Positions 33,222 through 40,706 of a stretch of DNA of 64,000 nt are shown piece after piece. Origin of the DNA: Curtobacterium sp. ER1/6. GTDB lineage: Bacteria > Actinomycetota > Actinomycetes > Actinomycetales > Microbacteriaceae. Every line of letters begins with the position of its first letter. Position 1 is the stretch's first letter. Below the pieces are notes generated by a model, which made no database searches, had not been told where the DNA came from, and saw only the letters and a list, made by a program, of their open reading frames with translations. The stretch lies in assembly GCF_001742745.1 (NCBI RefSeq), contig NZ_MJAK01000005.1:203243-267242 (forward strand), written 5' to 3'. The position numbers were made by a program, and so were the translations under genes.

Positions 33222-35803
33222 GGGGCACCCTGGCAAAGGTCGTCGCCTCGGTCGTGGTGGCGGGGACGCTGCTGCTCGGGGGAGCGCTGCCGGCGTCGGC
33301 AGCCTCGACGGCGCCGTCCGGGTCGCCGTCGCCGTCCGGGTCGCCGTCGCCGTCCACGTCGTCGGCACCCGCCGCGTCGTCGTCGCGCTCGCCCTCCGGT
33401 GGCCTGCTGCCGGCCGACGGTCGGGCGTGGTTCGGACCGGACCTCGACTGGGGCTCCGACGCCCCCGACGGCTACGCCGGACGGCTCGGTGCGGTGCCCT
33501 CGGTGTACGGCGTCGAGATCGAGTACCCGTTCGACCGCAGCGCCCGCGAGGAGTTCCTGCGGGCCACCCGTGCCGCCGCTGCCCAGGGCGCGGTGCTCGC
33601 CGTCAGCCTCGAGCCGTCGCGCGCGCTCGACACCCTGACCCGGGCCGACGCCCGCACCGCGAACCGGCTGTTCCAGCAGGTGCACGAGCAGTACGACACC
33701 CAGCTGCTGGTCCGCTTCGCGCCGCAGATGAACGGCACGTGGGTGCAGTGGGGGCAGCAGCCGACGGCGTTCGTCTCGGCCTTCCGGACCCTGGCCGCCG
33801 CCGTCCACGCGGGCGACTCCGACGCCGCCATGGTGTGGTCGCCGTCCTACGGCGCCGGCTACCCGTTCGGCGAGTCGGCCGGACGGCTGGAGGACCTGAC
33901 CGAGGCCGACGTGGCGCGGCTCGACACGAACGGCGACGGCCGGCTCACCGCCGCCGACGACCCCTACGGCCCGTACTGGCCCGGTGCGAGGAGCGTCGAC
34001 TGGGTCGGTCTGTCGATGTTCTCCTTCGGCAAGGGCAAGGCGACCGAGGCCGCCGGACGCGACGTCCCCCTCACGAGCAACGAGCTGCCCGAGGCCGGCG
34101 AGGTCGAGGCCCGCTTCGACGAGACCTGGGGCTACGAGGAGCCGCAGACCGCCGGGTCGTTCACCGAGCGGTTCGCACAGGGGCAGGACCGTCCGATGGT
34201 CCTCGACACGGGCGCGCTCTACGACCACTCGCTGCGCGGCGCCGACGAGCTGGCGGTCAAGCAGGCCTGGTGGCGCCAGGTGATCGCCGCCGTGCAGGAC
34301 CGCCCCGAGGTGCGGGCCGTGACCTTCCTCGAGACGAACCGCCGCGAGCCGGAGGCCGGCAACCGCGTGGCCGACTGGCGGGACACCGCGGTGCCGGGCA
34401 TCGCCGGGTCCTTCCGCACCGACCTCGAGCAGTCGCGACACTTCGTCGACGGTCCCGTCACCGAACGTGTCACCCCGCAGGAGGGCGCCGCCGCGATCAG
34501 CCAGGAGTACGAGACCGGCGGCGACCAGATGGCGTGGATCGTCTGGTGTGCGTTCGGTCTGGCGGCGGCGTTCCTGCTCAGCGGGATCGTCGGACGCCTG
34601 CTGCCGAGCTGGCGGTACCCCGACGACGGGAAGCCCGGGCGTGACCTCCGGCTCGACCTGTTCCGCGGCTTCATCATCCTGGCGGTGGTGATCACGCACA
34701 TCGAGATCGGCGGCCCCTACTCGTACATCACGCTGCACGCGGTCGGCGCGATCACGGGTGCCGAGATGTTCGTGTTCCTGTCCGGCATGGTGCTCGGCAT
34801 GACGTACCCCTTCGCCATCAAGAAGTTCGGCGAGTGGGTGGCGGCGGTCGGCGCGTGGAAGCGTGCCCGCAAGCAGTACGTCGTCACCCTCGCGGTGATC
34901 CTGGTCGTCTTCGCGCTGAGCTTCGTCCCGTTCCTGAACACCGACGCCATCACCACCTTCACCGACCGCGGGACCGGCACCGGCGGTGTCGGCGCGGAGG
35001 GCCGGGTCTACGACCTGTACCCGAACGCGATGCAGCTGCTGGCCTACCCGCCGCCCTGGTTCGCGATCCGGCAGTTCCTGCTGCTCGAGATGGGCCCGTG
35101 GCCCTTCAACATCATGGGGCTGTTCGTCGTGCTGAGCCTCTTCATCCCGCTCTGCATGTGGGTGGTCCGGCGAGGCTTCTGGTGGGCGCTGCTCGTGGTG
35201 AGCTGGGGCCTCTACGCACTGCAGGCGCTCGTGCCAGAGCTGCGGCCGCTGAACTCCCAGTTCGAGTCGGTCTTCCCGCTGCTCACCTGGCAGGTCGTCT
35301 TCACGCACGGGCTCGTGCTCGGGTACTACCGACGACAGGTCATCGGGGCGCTCACCGGTCGGCTGGGCAAGGTGCTGATCGGCATCGGCATCACCGGGTA
35401 CGCCCTGTTCCTGGTCTACGTCTGGGCCGGCGACCACTTCGGCTTCACGCCGGTGCCGTTCCCGGCGTCGATGTACGACACCCTGTACAACACGGCGTAC
35501 CAGCGCGTCGACCTGCAGTGGGGACGCCTCGTCGACATCGCGTTCTTCGCGATCGTGTCCTACGCGATCCTCACGGTGTTCTGGAAGCCGATCGCGACGG
35601 TGCTCGGCTGGCTCTGGATCCCGATCGGTCAGGCGAGCCTCTACGTGTTCGTGTGGCAGGTCTTCTTCGCGTTGGCGATCGCCTCGATCCCGGGCGTGGA
35701 CTGGTACAACGGCTGGATCGGCTTCGCGGCCCACACGCTGCTGATCCTGCTCGTCTGGTACATGATCCGGAAGCGCTTCCTCTTCTCGGTCATCCCGCGC
35801 TGA
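33218..35803 (+). CDS. Fusion of inactive GH26-like domain and OpgC-type acyltransferase
   Basis: An 861-residue protein. Residues 1-30 are a signal peptide or membrane anchor, and 31-62 a Ser/Pro linker. Residues about 65-415 resemble GH26 glycosidases (LLVRFAPQMNGTWVQWG; VWSPSYGAGYPFGES; PMVLDTGALYDHS), but the usual acid/base Glu (HEMNG) is Gln170 and the usual nucleophile Glu (ETG) is Asp330. After a helix (about 440-465), residues about 480-855 form an OpgC/MdoC-like integral membrane acyltransferase (LRLDLFRGFIILAVVITHIEI, GAEMFVFLSGMVLGMTYP). The GTGA overlap favours the start at 33218; a GTG three codons upstream is possible. It probably acylates the polysaccharide of the operon, using the GH26-like domain to bind glycan. 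Confidence 0.82.
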   Translation: MRGTLAKVVASVVVAGTLLLGGALPASAASTAPSGSPSPSGSPSPSTSSAPAASSSRSPSGGLLPADGRAWFGPDLDWGSDAPDGYAGRLGAVPSVYGVEIEYPFDRSAREEFLRATRAAAAQGAVLAVSLEPSRALDTLTRADARTANRLFQQVHEQYDTQLLVRFAPQMNGTWVQWGQQPTAFVSAFRTLAAAVHAGDSDAAMVWSPSYGAGYPFGESAGRLEDLTEADVARLDTNGDGRLTAADDPYGPYWPGARSVDWVGLSMFSFGKGKATEAAGRDVPLTSNELPEAGEVEARFDETWGYEEPQTAGSFTERFAQGQDRPMVLDTGALYDHSLRGADELAVKQAWWRQVIAAVQDRPEVRAVTFLETNRREPEAGNRVADWRDTAVPGIAGSFRTDLEQSRHFVDGPVTERVTPQEGAAAISQEYETGGDQMAWIVWCAFGLAAAFLLSGIVGRLLPSWRYPDDGKPGRDLRLDLFRGFIILAVVITHIEIGGPYSYITLHAVGAITGAEMFVFLSGMVLGMTYPFAIKKFGEWVAAVGAWKRARKQYVVTLAVILVVFALSFVPFLNTDAITTFTDRGTGTGGVGAEGRVYDLYPNAMQLLAYPPPWFAIRQFLLLEMGPWPFNIMGLFVVLSLFIPLCMWVVRRGFWWALLVVSWGLYALQALVPELRPLNSQFESVFPLLTWQVVFTHGLVLGYYRRQVIGALTGRLGKVLIGIGITGYALFLVYVWAGDHFGFTPVPFPASMYDTLYNTAYQRVDLQWGRLVDIAFFAIVSYAILTVFWKPIATVLGWLWIPIGQASLYVFVWQVFFALAIASIPGVDWYNGWIGFAAHTLLILLVWYMIRKRFLFSVIPR

Positions 35804-35856
35804 CGCTGCTCGTCCCGTCCACGCGTGCTGCGGGCGGGACCGCGCGGTCGCTCCTG

Positions 35857-35954
35857 CCCGTTCCTTCCCATGGCGCATGCGGTGGGAAACGGGATCGGGC
35901 GTACCTGGTGATCCTGGTCGACCGGGTACGCCCGTTCCTGGCCGGTACGCCCGG
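35857..35954 (+). repeat. 98-bp dispersed repeat, copy A
   Basis: Begins CCCGTTCCTTCCCAT and ends GCCGGTACGCCCGG. It differs from copy B at about seven positions and has exactly the same length as B and C. Inside, CGGGCGTACC and GGTACGCCCG form a 10-base stem around an 18-19 base loop. Same orientation as B and C. Confidence 0.85.
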
Positions 35955-36002
35955 TAGAGGCCGGTGCGCGGGAGTCTGGGGAGGCACCCGGGCCGTCCGA
36001 TG

Positions 36003-36100
36003 CCCGGTCCTTCCCATCGCGCGTGCGGTGGGAGGCGGGATCGGGCGTACCTGGTGGTCCTGGTCGACCGGGTACGCCCGTTCCTGCCCGGTACGCCCGG
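36003..36100 (+). repeat. 98-bp dispersed repeat, copy B
   Basis: Begins CCCGGTCCTTCCCAT and ends CCCGGTACGCCCGG; direct repeat of copy A, 48 bp further on. The same internal 10-base stem is intact. Confidence 0.85.
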
Positions 36101-36166
36101 TTCCGCCCGGTACGCGCCACCCGATGCCCGCCCGGCACACAGTGGCGTGGTCCGGGCGACGGACGC

Positions 36167-36209
36167 ACGGGAGGCACGGTGCGGGTCCGACCCGCACCGT
36201 GCCTCCCGT
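36167..36209. terminator. Perfect 21-base-arm palindrome between convergent genes
   Basis: Arms 36167-36187 and 36189-36209 pair perfectly around one base. It is a variant of the dispersed family (ACGGGAGGCACGGTGCGGGTC) and lies just past the end of the phosphoesterase gene. A bidirectional terminator is likely. Confidence 0.78.
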
Positions 36210-36220
36210 GGGTGGTCGCG

Positions 36221-38701
36221 TCAGACGCGCCGGCGGCGGGCAGCCAGGGCGATGCCGAGCCCGGCGGCGATCGCCAGGGCACTGCCCGCGGCGAGCGGCA
36301 GGACGTCGGCACCGGTGAAGGCGAGCTCGCCGGTCGGCTGACCGGTGACCGGGTCGATCACGAACGCGAACGTGGCCCACGTGGCGACGCTGCCGTCGGT
36401 GCGCTGGGCGACGAGGGTGTGCGTGCCGGACGCGAGGTCGACCGGCAGCTGCAGCGTCAGCACGCCGTCGTCGTCACTCGCGAGCTCACCGAGGTACTCC
36501 GCGTCCGAGTGTACGAACCAGTCGAACGGGATGCCGGCCAGGGCGCGGGGGACGGTGACGGTGACGGTGCCGGCCTCGACGTCGACGGCGTCCACCCGCA
36601 ACGTGTGCGTCGCCTCCGTCAGGGTCGACAGGTCGGCGGCGACGGGAGCGTCGTCGGCCGGAACGGTCGGCTCGTCACCGGGCTCGGCCGGAGCGGACGG
36701 GTCCACGCCGGGCTCACCGGGCTCGGTGGGCTCGGTGCCCGGATCGGTCGGCTCGGACGGGTCCGTGCCCGGATCCGTCGGGCCGGTGCCCGGGTCGGAC
36801 GGCTCGGACGGGTCCGTCGGCTCGGCCGGCTTCTGCAGCGTCACCGCGTCCACCACCGACAGGTCCTCCGACCGGTACGTCGTCATCGCGATGGAGTCGC
36901 CCGAGACCTCGACGTTGGTGAAGTTCGGCGTGTACTCCTGGTTCTGCACCGCCGCGAAGTCGAACGGACCCGGCTTGATGTCGTAGTACTTGCTGCCCGA
37001 CGACGAGTTGGCCGTCACGTAGAGCACCTCGTCGCCCGACGGCGTGACCTCGGCGGCCGGCTCACCGGAACCGGTCGGGGTGGTGCCGCTCATGAGGTAG
37101 CTGCGGACGTACACGTGGTCGTGGCCCATGAGCACCAGGTCCACGTCGAGCGCGCTCAGTGCCGGCGGCAGGTCGGCGCGACGCGTGATGATGTCCGAGT
37201 CGTCGGCGTGCGAGGCCGTGCTGTAGACCGAGTGGTGGAACGTGACGACCTTCCAGCGGGCCTCGTCACCGTGCTCGGCGAGCACCTTCCGCGCGAACTC
37301 CGCGTGGCCGGCGTCGTCCATGTCGTTCGAGTTGAACGAGATGTAGAGCGTGTCGCCGTAGACGAACCAGTAGTCGCCGCCAGCGCGTACGGCGTCGGGC
37401 TTGCCGTGCTCGGCGCTGACGTTCGGCAGGTTGAAGTGCTGCTCGTAGGCCAGGCTCGCGACGTCGTGGTTGCCGATGTTCGTCACGAGCGGGATGCGCT
37501 GCAGCTGGTCGGGCGAGAGGAAGCCCTCGTACTGCGCCTCGTTCGAGGCCGTGTTCACCTGGTCGCCGGCGGAGAACACCATCTCCGAGTCGGGGAAGGC
37601 GCGCTCGGCGACGTCGAGCGTGTCGTTCCAACCGGCGGTGTCCGAGGCCGCGTTGCCGGACGCACCGATCTGGGCGTCGCCGATGAACAGGAACGAGTAG
37701 TCGCCGTCGCCGTCACCGGTGCGGAACGTGGTCACCGGGCTCCAGCCATCGGTGTCGCTGCCGACGCGGTACGCGTACTCGCTCGACGGCGCGAGGCCGG
37801 CGAGCGTGGCGTGGTGGTACTGCTGCCCGTCGGTGGCGGTGCCCGAGGTGCTGGCGACCTCGGTGACGCCGGCCGTCGGGAAGGCGCCGTCGACGAGATT
37901 CGCCGCGGGGACGACCTGCGCGCCCTCCGCCGCTGCCGAGTCGGAGTACCAGGCGAGGTTCCGCGAGGAGGCGTCGGCGCCGATCGTCATCACGACGTCG
38001 GATATCGTCGCGGGCCGCGCAGCGTCCACCGGGGTCAGGGACGGCATGTCGAAGTAGACGTCGGAACTGTTCGAACGGCCCTGGTACAGCGCGACCGCGA
38101 TGTCGTTGGCACCCTCGTGCAGGAGCGCGGCGTCGACCGAGAAGGTGCTGGTGTCCGGGTCCGACCCGTTGTCGCCGGCGTACTGCACGTTCTGCGTGAC
38201 GCCGCCGTCCTCGAAGCCGGCCACCTTCGTGCCGTTCACGTACACGACGAGCGCGTCGTCGTACACGACCTCGGCGGTGAGCGACTTCCACGCGGCGAGG
38301 TCGGTCGCGTCGGCCTCGAACGAGGTCCGGAAGAAGAACGTCGGGACGTCCTTGCCGTCCGCGAGGTACTGCTTGAGCAGCGTGTCGACGGCGTGGCCGC
38401 CGCCCATGCCGGTCGCCGCGCCGTTCTTGGCACCGAACGACCCCTTCGCGGTCTTCCAGTCGCCCGTGGGCAGCGCGCCCGTCGTCCAGGCGGTGCGGTC
38501 GGTCTGCCCGGCGGCGGGGTCGGACCCGTCCTCCAGGTACTGCCACTCGGTGGTCGCCGAGGTGACGAGCGGTGCCTCCTCGGCGGAGGCGGCGGGGACG
38601 GAGCCGATCATCGTGGTGGCGGCGATCGCGGCGAGGGCCGCGGTGGCGGCTCCGACCGTTCGTGCGGTGCGCCGCCGTCGTGCGGGGTGCTGCGGGGTCA
38701 T
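36221..38701 (-). CDS. Secreted LAFTG-anchored metallophosphoesterase
   Basis: An 826-residue surface protein. A signal peptide (about 1-41) is followed by a beta-rich N-terminal domain (about 42-230) and a fibronectin-like purple-acid-phosphatase N-domain (about 235-335, ending AYRVGSDTDGWSPVTTFRTG). The calcineurin-like phosphoesterase domain has all metal motifs: GDAQIG, AGDQVN, GNHD, FHHSVYS and GHDHVY. Then come an acidic Pro/Asp/Glu/Thr repeat linker, an Ig-like module, and the C-terminal sorting signal LAFTG, hydrophobic helix and RRRR. It probably hydrolyses phosphate esters at the cell wall by sortase E anchoring. No phosphate transporter is adjacent. 98-bp repeats flank it on both sides. 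Confidence 0.9.
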   Translation of the reverse strand: MTPQHPARRRRTARTVGAATAALAAIAATTMIGSVPAASAEEAPLVTSATTEWQYLEDGSDPAAGQTDRTAWTTGALPTGDWKTAKGSFGAKNGAATGMGGGHAVDTLLKQYLADGKDVPTFFFRTSFEADATDLAAWKSLTAEVVYDDALVVYVNGTKVAGFEDGGVTQNVQYAGDNGSDPDTSTFSVDAALLHEGANDIAVALYQGRSNSSDVYFDMPSLTPVDAARPATISDVVMTIGADASSRNLAWYSDSAAAEGAQVVPAANLVDGAFPTAGVTEVASTSGTATDGQQYHHATLAGLAPSSEYAYRVGSDTDGWSPVTTFRTGDGDGDYSFLFIGDAQIGASGNAASDTAGWNDTLDVAERAFPDSEMVFSAGDQVNTASNEAQYEGFLSPDQLQRIPLVTNIGNHDVASLAYEQHFNLPNVSAEHGKPDAVRAGGDYWFVYGDTLYISFNSNDMDDAGHAEFARKVLAEHGDEARWKVVTFHHSVYSTASHADDSDIITRRADLPPALSALDVDLVLMGHDHVYVRSYLMSGTTPTGSGEPAAEVTPSGDEVLYVTANSSSGSKYYDIKPGPFDFAAVQNQEYTPNFTNVEVSGDSIAMTTYRSEDLSVVDAVTLQKPAEPTDPSEPSDPGTGPTDPGTDPSEPTDPGTEPTEPGEPGVDPSAPAEPGDEPTVPADDAPVAADLSTLTEATHTLRVDAVDVEAGTVTVTVPRALAGIPFDWFVHSDAEYLGELASDDDGVLTLQLPVDLASGTHTLVAQRTDGSVATWATFAFVIDPVTGQPTGELAFTGADVLPLAAGSALAIAAGLGIALAARRRRV

Positions 38702-38830
38702 GGTGTCCTTGTCGTCGAGACCCCCTCGTGGGGGCCGTGGACATCCGACCCGGCTGAGGTGACGTACAGGTTTCCAGCGGTCGTACGCAGGCGGAACTGT
38801 CAGCCCGCTCAGCCTCCGAGGCCGCGTCCG

Positions 38831-38928
38831 CCCGTTCCTTCCCATAACGCCCGCGGTGGCAAGCAGGATCGGGTGTACCTGGTGATCCTGGCCGACCATG
38901 TGCGCCCGTTCCTGCCCGGTACGCCCGG
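38831..38928 (+). repeat. 98-bp dispersed repeat, copy C
   Basis: Begins CCCGTTCCTTCCCAT and ends CCCGGTACGCCCGG, in the same orientation as copies A and B 2.7 kb away. In its internal stem two positions differ from A and B, and both changes leave G-U pairs possible in plus-strand RNA, so the hairpin is largely retained. Confidence 0.82.
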
Positions 38929-38992
38929 TCCCGCCCGGCGCGCGGGGGCGCACGGGTGCACCAGCGCACGGGCGGGCGGGACCGGGCGCACA

Positions 38993-39100
38993 GACGGACG
39001 GGAGGCGCGGTGCCAGCCGGCACCTGGGCCCACGCCGCCGGTTCCGCACCGACGCGCCAGCGGCGGGGCGGCCGTGCCGGTGGGGAGCCTCCCGTCCGTC
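38993..39100 (-). terminator. Interrupted GGACGGGAGGC palindrome
   Basis: Arms GACGGACGGGAGGC (38993-39006) and GCCTCCCGTCCGTC (39087-39100) are separated by 80 bases that include a small hairpin GGTGCC-AGCC-GGCACC (39009-39024). It looks like a family copy whose centre was expanded or replaced. It lies just after the 39112-39990 gene and may terminate it. Confidence 0.6.
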
Positions 39101-39111
39101 TCACGGTCGCG

Positions 39112-39990
39112 TCAGCGCGACGTGGTCCCCAGCGGCTGCGGGTCCACCGGGTCCGGCGGGACCGGCAGCGAGCCGCGGATCTGGTTCTGCGCCTGGCAGT
39201 CGCTCGTGCAGTTCGTCGCGCCCTGCGAGAGCTCGACCGCGTCCTCGCCGAGCACGCCGCCGAGGCGTCCGCCGGGCTGCACGGTCCAGGTCGTGGTGGT
39301 CGCGGTCTGCGAGGTCTTCGTCGCGACCTGCGGGCTGTCCTTCCCGAGGAGCATCTGGTGCGCGTCGCTGCCCGAGGACACCGCCGCGACGCCGTCGCCG
39401 AAGTTGATCTTCCCCGTGTACGGGTTCGCGAAGTAGAACAGGCCGGCGCCGAGGGTGTGCGTGAACGTCACCGGCTGCGCGAACTCGGTCTCCATCTGGA
39501 AGATGCCGCCCTGCGCACCGTCCTTCGCCTGGATCTTGTACTTGCCCGCTCCGGTGCCGAAGATCGCGACGAGCGTGTCGTCGCGGACCTCGAGCGAGGA
39601 CAGCTTCGTGCCGGCGAGCTGCGCGGCCGTGAGCGACGGGACCTTCGACGCGAACACCACGGTCGGCTTCGTCACCATCCGCTGCGAGTCCGGGGCACCC
39701 GTGAGCGTGTAGTCGTAGACGCCGAGGTCGGCGACGCGGATGTCGAAGCCGTTGTGCTTCCCGCGGACCGCGATGGTGCCGGAGACGGCGACGTCCTTGA
39801 GCTTGAAGTCCTTGCCCACCGCGGGGTTCGTCGTGGTGCCGTTGACGGTGACGGCGTAGTCCCCGCCGGTCGAGGTCTTGCCGGACGCGTTCGCGGGGGA
39901 GACCCCGACGAGGGCTGCTGCGGCGACGGCGCCGAGCGCGACGACCGCGGCGATGCCGGCGGAGCGGCGTCGGGAGCGCTGGGTGTGCAT
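39112..39990 (-). CDS. Secreted protein of unknown family
   Basis: A 292-residue protein with a clear signal peptide (MHTQRSRRRSAGIAAVVALG, cleavage near ANA-SGK). The mature part is beta-rich, with many Val/Thr/Gly positions (DYAVTVNGTTTNPAVG, VAVSGTIAVRGKHNGFDI, VKINFGDG-like turns), and a late cysteine pair (TNCTSDCQAQNQ) that may form a disulfide. The end is Pro-rich with no LPxTG-type motif. I recognise no family. The ATG is preceded by CAGGAGGC. Upstream lies the two-component system on the same strand. Confidence 0.65.
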   Translation of the reverse strand: MHTQRSRRRSAGIAAVVALGAVAAAALVGVSPANASGKTSTGGDYAVTVNGTTTNPAVGKDFKLKDVAVSGTIAVRGKHNGFDIRVADLGVYDYTLTGAPDSQRMVTKPTVVFASKVPSLTAAQLAGTKLSSLEVRDDTLVAIFGTGAGKYKIQAKDGAQGGIFQMETEFAQPVTFTHTLGAGLFYFANPYTGKINFGDGVAAVSSGSDAHQMLLGKDSPQVATKTSQTATTTTWTVQPGGRLGGVLGEDAVELSQGATNCTSDCQAQNQIRGSLPVPPDPVDPQPLGTTSR

Positions 39991-40091
39991 GTGTGCCTCC
40001 TGAGGGCGACGGTGCGGGACGGAGCGTCCCTGGGAACGATCGTCGCCGCAGCGCCGCGCGGGCACCATCGGACCTTGGTACTAGTACCCGG

Positions 40092-40706
40092 TCACCAGCC
40101 GTGGTCGCGGGCCCACAGGGCGGCGCTCGTCCGGTCCGCGACCCCGATGCGTCGGAAGAGCGAGCCGACGTGCACCTTCACGGTCCGCTCGGCGATCCCG
40201 AGCTCGGTCGCGATCTGCCGGTTCGACAGGCCCCGCGCGATGCGCACCAGCACGTCGCGCTCCCGCGGCGGCAGCTCCGGGCCGTCCTCCCGCGGTGCCG
40301 CTCCGGGCAGGAGCGCCCGGGCGACCCGGGGGTCGATCGGGGTCTCGTCGCGCGCGGCGGCCCGCACGGCGGCGACGACCTCGTCCGGCGCGGCGTCCTT
40401 GAGCAGGTACCCGGTGGCGCCGGCCGCCAGGGCGTCGCGCACGCGGCGGTCGTCCGAGAAGGTGGTGAGCACGAGCACCCGCACGGCGGGCATCGCGGTC
40501 CGGAGGCGCGCGGTCGCGGCGACCCCGCCCTCGCCCGGCATCGACAGGTCCATCACCACCACGTCCGGTGCGGTCTCGGCGGCGCGTTCGACCGCCTCCT
40601 CGCCGGTCGCCGCCTCGCCCACCACCGTGCAGTCGTCGGTCGTGCCGAGCACGGCCCGCAACCCCTGCCGGACCAGGGCGTGGTCGTCGACGAGCAGGAC
40701 CCTCAT
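40092..40706 (-). CDS. NarL/LuxR-family response regulator
   Basis: A 204-residue regulator: receiver domain (RVLLVDDHALVRQGLRAVL; phospho-acceptor Asp in VVVMDLSMPG; Lys in GYLLKDAAPDE) and LuxR-type helix-turn-helix (LPPRERDVLVRIARGLSNRQIATELGIAERTVKVHV). It overlaps the kinase gene by ATGA and is its cognate partner. The kinase-regulator pair lies upstream of the secreted 39112-39990 gene, a possible target. Confidence 0.93.
   Translation of the reverse strand: MRVLLVDDHALVRQGLRAVLGTTDDCTVVGEAATGEEAVERAAETAPDVVVMDLSMPGEGGVAATARLRTAMPAVRVLVLTTFSDDRRVRDALAAGATGYLLKDAAPDEVVAAVRAAARDETPIDPRVARALLPGAAPREDGPELPPRERDVLVRIARGLSNRQIATELGIAERTVKVHVGSLFRRIGVADRTSAALWARDHGW

Larger units (their letters stand above)
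35804..36220. other. Gene-free region with two 98-bp repeats and a palindrome
   Basis: Between the convergent acyltransferase-fusion and phosphoesterase genes. It holds two direct copies of a 98-bp repeat and a 21-base-arm palindrome (each listed separately). I see no coding frame; frames that stay open do so through the repeats. Confidence 0.8.
38702..39111. other. Gene-free region upstream of the phosphoesterase
   Basis: It holds the promoter region of the phosphoesterase gene, copy C of the 98-bp repeat and an interrupted palindrome after the 39112-39990 gene. No coding frame with normal codon bias was seen. Confidence 0.75.

Noticed and set aside
35857..36100. The two tandem 98-bp repeats as the start of a CRISPR array
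   Set aside because: Units are 98 bp, only two are close together, there is no short constant repeat with uniform spacers, and no cas genes are present.
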